Source of the DNA: Onchidella celtica
Taxonomy: Eukaryota > Mollusca > Gastropoda > Systellommatophora > Onchidiidae
Direction of reading: 5' to 3'
Assembly (NCBI GenBank): GCA_963931925.1
Contig: OZ007574.1
Coordinates: forward strand, 39,743,438-39,807,437
Length of the DNA: 64,000 nucleotides
The notes under the pieces were generated by a model, which did no database searches, was not told the origin of the DNA, and saw only the letters and a list, made by a program, of their open reading frames with translations. Position numbers and translations under genes: made by a program. This document shows positions 58,290 through 64,000 of the stretch, piece after piece; the stretch's first letter is position 1, and each line of letters opens with the position of its first letter.

Positions 58290-61075
58290 TGACTTGTAAG
58301 AAAGAAAGAAAGAAAGAAACGAAACGATGTAAAACGGAAAGAAAAGTATGAAAGACTTGTAGGAATGGAAGACAGGAAGATGGGAGAAAGAAACGGAAAG
58401 ACATAGGAAAAAAAAAAACAGAAAAAAGAAAGAAAAGAAAAGAAGTCAAGAGTTGTAGGGAAGAAAGAATGAGGGAAGGAAAGACTGGCAGTGAAGTAAG
58501 AAAGAAAGAAAGACACGAAAGAAAGAAAGAAAGAAAGAAATACTCGCATGAAAGAAAGAAAGAAATACTCGCATGAAAGAAAGAAAGAAAGAAATACTCG
58601 CATGAAAGAAAGAAAGAAATACTCGCATGAAAGAAAGAAAGAAAGACTTGTATGAAAGAAAGAAAGAAATACCCACATGAAAGAAAGAAAGAAAGACTCG
58701 CATGAAAGAAAGAAAGAAAGAAAGAAAGAAAGACTCGCATGAAAGAAAGAAAGAAATAAAGACTCGCATGAAAGAATGAAAGAAAGAAAGAAAGAAAAAA
58801 GAAAGACTCGCATGAAAGAAAGAAAGAAAGAAAGACTCGCATGAAAGAAAGAAAGAAAGAAAGACTCGCATGAAAGAAAGAAAGAAAGACTCGCATGAAA
58901 GAAAGAAAGACTGGCATGAAAGAAAGAAAGAAAGAAAGACTCACATGAAAGAAGGAAAGAAATACTCGCATGAAAGAAAGAAAGACTCGCATGAAAGAAA
59001 GAAAAGAAAGAAAGAAAGACTCGCATGAAAGAAAGAAAGACTCGCATGAAAGAAAGACTGGCATGAAAGAAAGAAAGACTCGCATGAAAGAAAGAAAGAC
59101 TCGTATGAAAGAAAGAAAGACTCGCATGAAAGAAAGAAAGACTCGCATGAAAGAAAGAAAGACTCGCATGAAAGAAAGAAAGACTCGCATGAAAGAAAGA
59201 AAAGAAAGAAAGAAAGACTCGCATGAAAGAAAGAAAGACTCGCATGAAAGAAAGACTCGAATGAAAGAAAGAAAGACTCGCATGAAAGAAAGAAAGACTC
59301 GCATGAAAGAAAGAAAGACTCGCATGAAAGAAAGAAAGACTCGCATGAAAGAAAGGAATAAAGAAAGACTCGCATGAAAGAAAGAAAGACTCGCATGAAA
59401 GAAAGAAAGACTCGCATGAAAGAAAGGAATAAAGAAAGACTCGCATGAAAGAAAGAAAGACTCGCATGAAAGAAAGAAAGACTCGCATGAAAGAAAGAAA
59501 GACTCGCATGAAAGAAAGGAATAAAGAAAGACTCGCATGAAAGAAAGAAAGACTCGCATGAAAGAAAGAAAAGAAAGAAAGAAAGACTCGCATGAAAGAA
59601 AGAAAGACTCGCATGAAAGAAAGACTGGCATGAAAGAAAGAAAGACTCGCATGAAAGAAAGACTCGAATGAAAGAAAGAAAGACTCGCATGAAAGAAAGA
59701 AAGACTCGCATGAAAGAAAGAAAGACTCGCATGAAAGAAAGAAAGACTCGCATGAAAGAAAGGAATAAAGAAAGACTCGCATGAAAGAAAGAAAGACTCG
59801 CATGAAAGAAAGAAAGACTCGCATGAAAGAAAGGAATAAAGAAAGACTCGCATGAAAGAAAGAAAGACTCGCATGAAAGAAAGAAAGACTCGCATGAAAG
59901 AAAGAAAGACTCGCATGAAAGAAAGGAATAAAGAAAGACTCGCATGAAAGAAAGAAAGACTCGCATGAAAGAAAGAAAAGAAAGAAAGAAAGACTCGCAT
60001 GAAAGAAAGAAAGACTCGCATGAAAGAAAGACTGGCATGAAAGAAAGAAAGACTCGCATGAAAGAAAGAAAGACTCGTATGAAAGAAAGAAAGACTCGCA
60101 TGAAAGAAAGAAAGACTCGCATGAAAGAAAGAAAGACTTGCATGAAAGAAAGAAAGACTCGCATGAAAGAAAGAAAAGAAAGAAAGAAAGACTCGCATGA
60201 AAGAAAGAAAGACTCGCATGAAAGAAAGACTCGAATGAAAGAAAGAAAGACTCGCATGAAAGAAAGAAAGACTCGCATGAAAGAAAGAAAGACTCGCATG
60301 AAAGAAAGAAAGACTCGCATGAAAGAAAGGAATAAAGAAAGACTCGCATGAAAGAAAGAAAGACTCGCATGAAAGAAAGAAAGACTCGCATGAAAGAAAG
60401 GAATAAAGAAAGACTCGCATGAAAGAAAGAAAGACTCGCATGAAAGAAAGAAAGACTCGCATGAAAGAAAGAAAGACTCGCATGAAAGAAAGGAATAAAG
60501 AAAGACTCGCATGAAAGAAAGAAAGACTCGCATGAAAGAAAGAAAGACTCGCATGAAAGAAAGGAATAAAGAAAGACTCGCATGAAAGAAAGAAAGACTC
60601 GCATGAAAGAAAGAAAGACTCGCATGAAAGAAAGAAAGACTCGCATGAAAGAAAGGAATAAAGAAAGACTCGCATGAAAGAAAGAAAGACTCGCATGAAA
60701 GAAAGAAAGACTTGCATGAAAGAAAGAAAGACTCGCATGAAAGAAAGAAAGACTCGCATGAAAGAAAGAAAGACTCGCATGAAAGAAAGAAAGACTCGCA
60801 TGAAAGAAAGAAAGACTCGCATGAAAGAAAGAAAGACTCGCATGAAAGAAAGAAAGACTCGCATGAAAGAAAGAAAGACTCGCATGAAAGAAAGAAAGAC
60901 TCGCATGAAAGAAAGACTCGCATGAAAGAAAGAAAGACTCGCATGAAAGAAAGAAAGACTCGCATGAAAGAAAGAAAGACTCGCATGAAAGAAAGAAAGA
61001 CTCGCATGAAAGAAAGGAATAAAGAAAGACTCGCATGAAAAAAAAAAAAAGAAAGAAAGAAAAGAAAAAAAAAAA
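58290..61075 (+). repeat. GAAA-rich array, 21-bp units, with a 974-bp higher-order repeat
   Basis: The main unit is GACTCGCATGAAAGAAAGAAA (21 bp), with variants GACTGGCATG, GACTCGAATG, GACTTGCATG and a GGAATAAAGAAA spacer. A 408-base block at 58970-59377 recurs at 59944-60351 with almost no difference, giving a 974-bp higher-order period. The left 500 bases are more irregular. As 21 is a multiple of 3, frames stay open for over 900 codons on the minus strand, giving SFFHASL-type peptides; these are artefacts. Confidence 0.97.
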
Positions 61076-63235
61076 AAGAAATAAGACTGAAACAAGTTGC
61101 CTGCCTGTTAAGTGATAATAAAATTCATTCATGCCCGAGTCCATTTGGTTTTAAACTAATCTGGACTTTCTCCCCCTGAGGAAAACAATTACAACAACAA
61201 CAACGTTTTGTTAAATTCTTTTCCAGAACTGAACAAATCAAGGGTGCACTTTTACAACATTTCTGCAGTTTTCCAGCTCAGGGCACGGGATTCAAATTAA
61301 GCGAAACAAAAAAGATTTCCTTTTCTTTGGTTTTTAAAAAAAAAAAAATTCCAAATCAGCTGCGAGGCATTGTAAAGGTGCTCATTAATTTTGGAAAGCG
61401 GGGGGGGGGGGGGGGGGGGAGGGCGGACGTGGACCCTGAGGCCTAATTGATAATACAGCAGAGCTTTTCTTTCTACGAAACATCAGTATTTCAAAGACAT
61501 GCCGTCGTACATCCCACATACTGGTGTGTCAATTAATTTTCTAGTGATGTTCAGTTATGTCTACCCTATCACTGCTTATAGTGAGATCTACGTTCTCAAA
61601 AAGCGACAGAACTATAATTATCTTTCATCGTTTTGAAGTTGTAATTGGAAACGTTTTTGCCACACCCAAGAATAACAAAAGTGATCAAAACGTTGAAGTT
61701 GCCTGTAATATGAGAGAATTTTTTTTTTTTATACGCCAGTATGTATGACAGAAGATGATACTATTCTATGCCGCATACGTCTTGGAACAAATCTTTCAAC
61801 GCTTGTAACTTTTGAACCGCTGGCGATAGCTGAATGAAATAAAAGGCCTTGACATCTTTAATGAACAGTTCTATTCATCCAATAAATGACCTCGTTCTAA
61901 ATGAGCAATTCAATCAAGATAGGAACGGTCAAAACACTTGACATGACAGTCTGAACCTCATAACAGTTGTGTTCTGAACCTTGTTGTTTGGTTGTGCAAG
62001 ACAGGGACATCAAGTCATTTTTGAAAAATGAAAGATTTTGTTTTCATGGGAACAATCTTTATTTCATTTATCTTATTCTAAAAAAAAAAAATAGTGGCGG
62101 GAGTAATTCGTTGTGGTGCAATTTTGACCCTTTTTTTGCTCGACTCCACAGCCCAAATGACAGTTTCAAAAGTTATAAAATTAATTTTTCAAGGTGTCAA
62201 CTAATCCAGCCCAATCGCTTTTGTATCCACCTGTTGTGTTGGTTCAAGTTTCAGGTATTTTTAAAGTAAAAGTTGTAAAAATGTAAAATACAATGATCTT
62301 TGTTTTGGCTCCCTGTAGTAAACCCACCGCACTAGAAACGATGTATTAATACGCGTTCAGTCGCGGTGCGCAATTTGCCTGTCAGAAATGAATGCATAGT
62401 GGCCTGGCGCGCAGGAAATCTGCAATAAGACTGTAGAATATGGGACGCTTTCTAGACCAAAAAGATAGATAGAACGGTGTGTTTTCGGGTTTATCCCGGA
62501 TAATGCCGGGAACTTCATCTAATATATATATATAAAAAATTTGAATCAACCTAATTCGTTCAAAAGTTACAGCCGTTTGGAGTTTGTTGCAAGATTTATG
62601 TGGATTAGTATAATTATTTTCAATGTAATGATAAAGAAAATTTCCGAAATGCTCGTGTGCTTACACTCTATCAAACAATAGACGTGGGCCCAAACAGGTG
62701 AATAACTAAAATCCGAGCAAACTGTATTACCTGCGACAGATTCCAATTATTACAATGGGCACACACACACACAAATTATTACAAAATATCGTATCTCGGA
62801 TTTTCCCCATTGTTTTTGCCAATTCTGCTGATTTATTTCACTGTTTGGGTTTGATTCTCTCGATTTTTAGTTGGAAATCTGATGCGTCGCGTCAAATCTG
62901 TTGTCTCAAAATAGTCTTGCTTTTCATTATTATGGAAGGTCGCTTTTGTCAAGTTTTCACGAGTTTTTAGTCTGGGCCATCCAGTGCAACTTACTTTTTA
63001 ATGTCCAGCGTGCAAAATATTATAGAACTTCAGAACCATGCCTGACACCTGAAACTTTTTTTTGTGGGGGGGGGGGGGGGGGGTAGCCAGAAATTAATCG
63101 GATTGTGAAACTGGAAGGTTTGGGGAACTTTATACGACGCAATTAAATCTTTGACAGATAACTTTTCAAGTTGGGGTCATTCATAACACATGTATGTTCT
63201 ATTTGAGCAGTTTTTCACCCCTCCTTCCTCCTTCG
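61076..63235. other. AT-rich sequence, no gene recognised
   Basis: A G run at 61401-61419, a TA run at 62522-62532, and a G run at 63066-63082. Plus-strand frames at 61557, 61967 and 62755 code for no domain I recognise. CGGGTTTATCCCGGATAATG at 62486 includes a small inverted repeat of CGGG/CCCG. Confidence 0.4.
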
Positions 63236-63273
<38 letters not shown>

Positions 63274-63336
63274 CACAGATAGATAGATAGATAGATAGAC
63301 ACATAGATAGATAGACAAACAGACAGACAGACAGAC

Positions 63337-63392
<56 letters not shown>

Positions 63393-63395
63393 TGC

Positions 63396-63456
<61 letters not shown>

Positions 63457-63473
63457 TGCTAGATAGATAAAGC
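63236..63473 (+). repeat. GATA/GACA microsatellite array
   Basis: GATA blocks with a GACA centre (63311-63340). The interruption TTGCTAGATA occurs twice (63391 and 63455), so a block of about 64 bp was duplicated. Confidence 0.96.
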
Positions 63474-64000
63474 CAGTAAAAATACAAGATAGAAGCCAGA
63501 CACTTACAGCAGCAGTAACAACGACCGAAAAAAGCAACAACGACAACAACAATAATAATACTAACAACAAAAAATAGATTTACAACATCTATCTTTACAA
63601 CTTTTCATTTTCTAGAGCAAATAAGAAATACCCACGGCAGACAATGCAAAACTATAAAATTCCACCTTGGCTACGACCCCAATTTTTCCACACCATTTTT
63701 ATGCTCCCCCCCCATCCCCCCCCAACATATGGATAAAATGAAATACTCAATATACAGTAGCTTGCTTCTCACCCCCTGGTCCCTCCCGACTCTCAAGTCT
63801 CCCCCTTTCCCCCACCTCAACACTCACACCCACGGGCAAACATGAAAACACACATATTCCCTATCTCAGCGTCCTGTATATATTATATTATTATTACTAT
63901 TTCACTGTCCGGATCTCAGCCCTAGGCCTAGAATATTTTACAATTCCTTTTAGACCCTTGTCTTTTCATGGTGTTTCTCTCTCTCTCTCTCTCCCCCGTC
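63474..64000. other. C-rich to AT-rich sequence, no gene recognised
   Basis: C-rich stretches at 63704-63722 and 63770-63820, and a TC run at 63978-63994. Nothing else seen. Confidence 0.45.

Noticed and set aside
58246-61144. Minus-strand open frames of about 950 codons (SFFHASL repeats)
   Set aside because: They exist only because the 21-bp unit is a multiple of 3 and lacks stops. All overlapping frames are equally open, and the peptide is low-complexity.

Overview
The window looks like intergenic or intronic DNA from an animal with a large, repeat-rich genome, most likely a marine mollusc and probably a gastropod. That call rests on three things: long GATA/GACA and CCAT/CCGT tetranucleotide arrays; a tRNA-headed SINE and short 'AGCGCTATA-AA' tails that I remember as typical of molluscs; and LINE fragments of a kind common in snails. 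No database search was possible, so the organism call is an inference. There are no operons or bacterial features. Nearly every long open frame is a by-product of a tandem repeat without stop codons. Only two short stretches look like possible host coding exons: 13173-13325 (+), N-terminal part of a SWIM/YqaJ-type invertebrate protein, and 54010-54092 (+), a first coding exon with a strong Kozak start and a GTAAGT splice donor.

Layout. 1-4743: an LTR element without coding capacity (5' LTR cut by the window edge, interior with repeated hairpins and a 9-copy minirepeat, full 3' LTR). 5160-6428: an inverted-arm (foldback) structure. 6471-7430: a 32-bp minisatellite, then a perfect 58-bp array (7582-7937) and GATA/GACA and CCAT/CCGT arrays to 9330. 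9.8-12.3 kb: more tetranucleotide arrays and a second 58-bp minisatellite. 12.9-14 kb: the SWIM/YqaJ-like exon. 14.5-15.4 kb: a LINE 3' end between two GA tracts and a 36-bp array. 16.3-18.2 kb: a small foldback MITE and a TIR element filled by a G-rich minisatellite. 19.2-21.4 kb: 77 copies of a 28-bp satellite. 22.6-23.2 kb: a second LINE 3' end. 24.2-25.2 kb: a TIR element with a broken THAP-like domain. 27.2-35.4 kb: two SINE copies, a foldback MITE, two hAT-like elements with 8-bp target duplications, and a degenerate 60-bp minisatellite. 36-38.5 kb: GATA array, 37-bp array and a LINE fragment with reverse-transcriptase C-terminus and C2H2 end. 40.1-50 kb: about 104 copies of a 95-bp satellite. 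50.3-57.7 kb: GATA arrays, the candidate first exon, a three-copy dispersed repeat and a third SINE. 58.3-61.1 kb: a 21-bp GAAA-rich array with a 974-bp higher-order repeat. 61.1-64 kb: mostly unique AT-rich DNA with one GATA array.

How the parts relate. There is no pathway to describe. The common theme is that mobile elements and tandem repeats adjoin each other: LINE 3' ends abut GA tracts twice, a LINE tail lies next to the 37-bp array, a minisatellite grows between transposon termini, and homopolymer tracts expand inside SINEs. Some arrays (28-bp, both 58-bp, 36-bp, 95-bp) have nearly identical units, so they are either very recently amplified or strongly homogenised.
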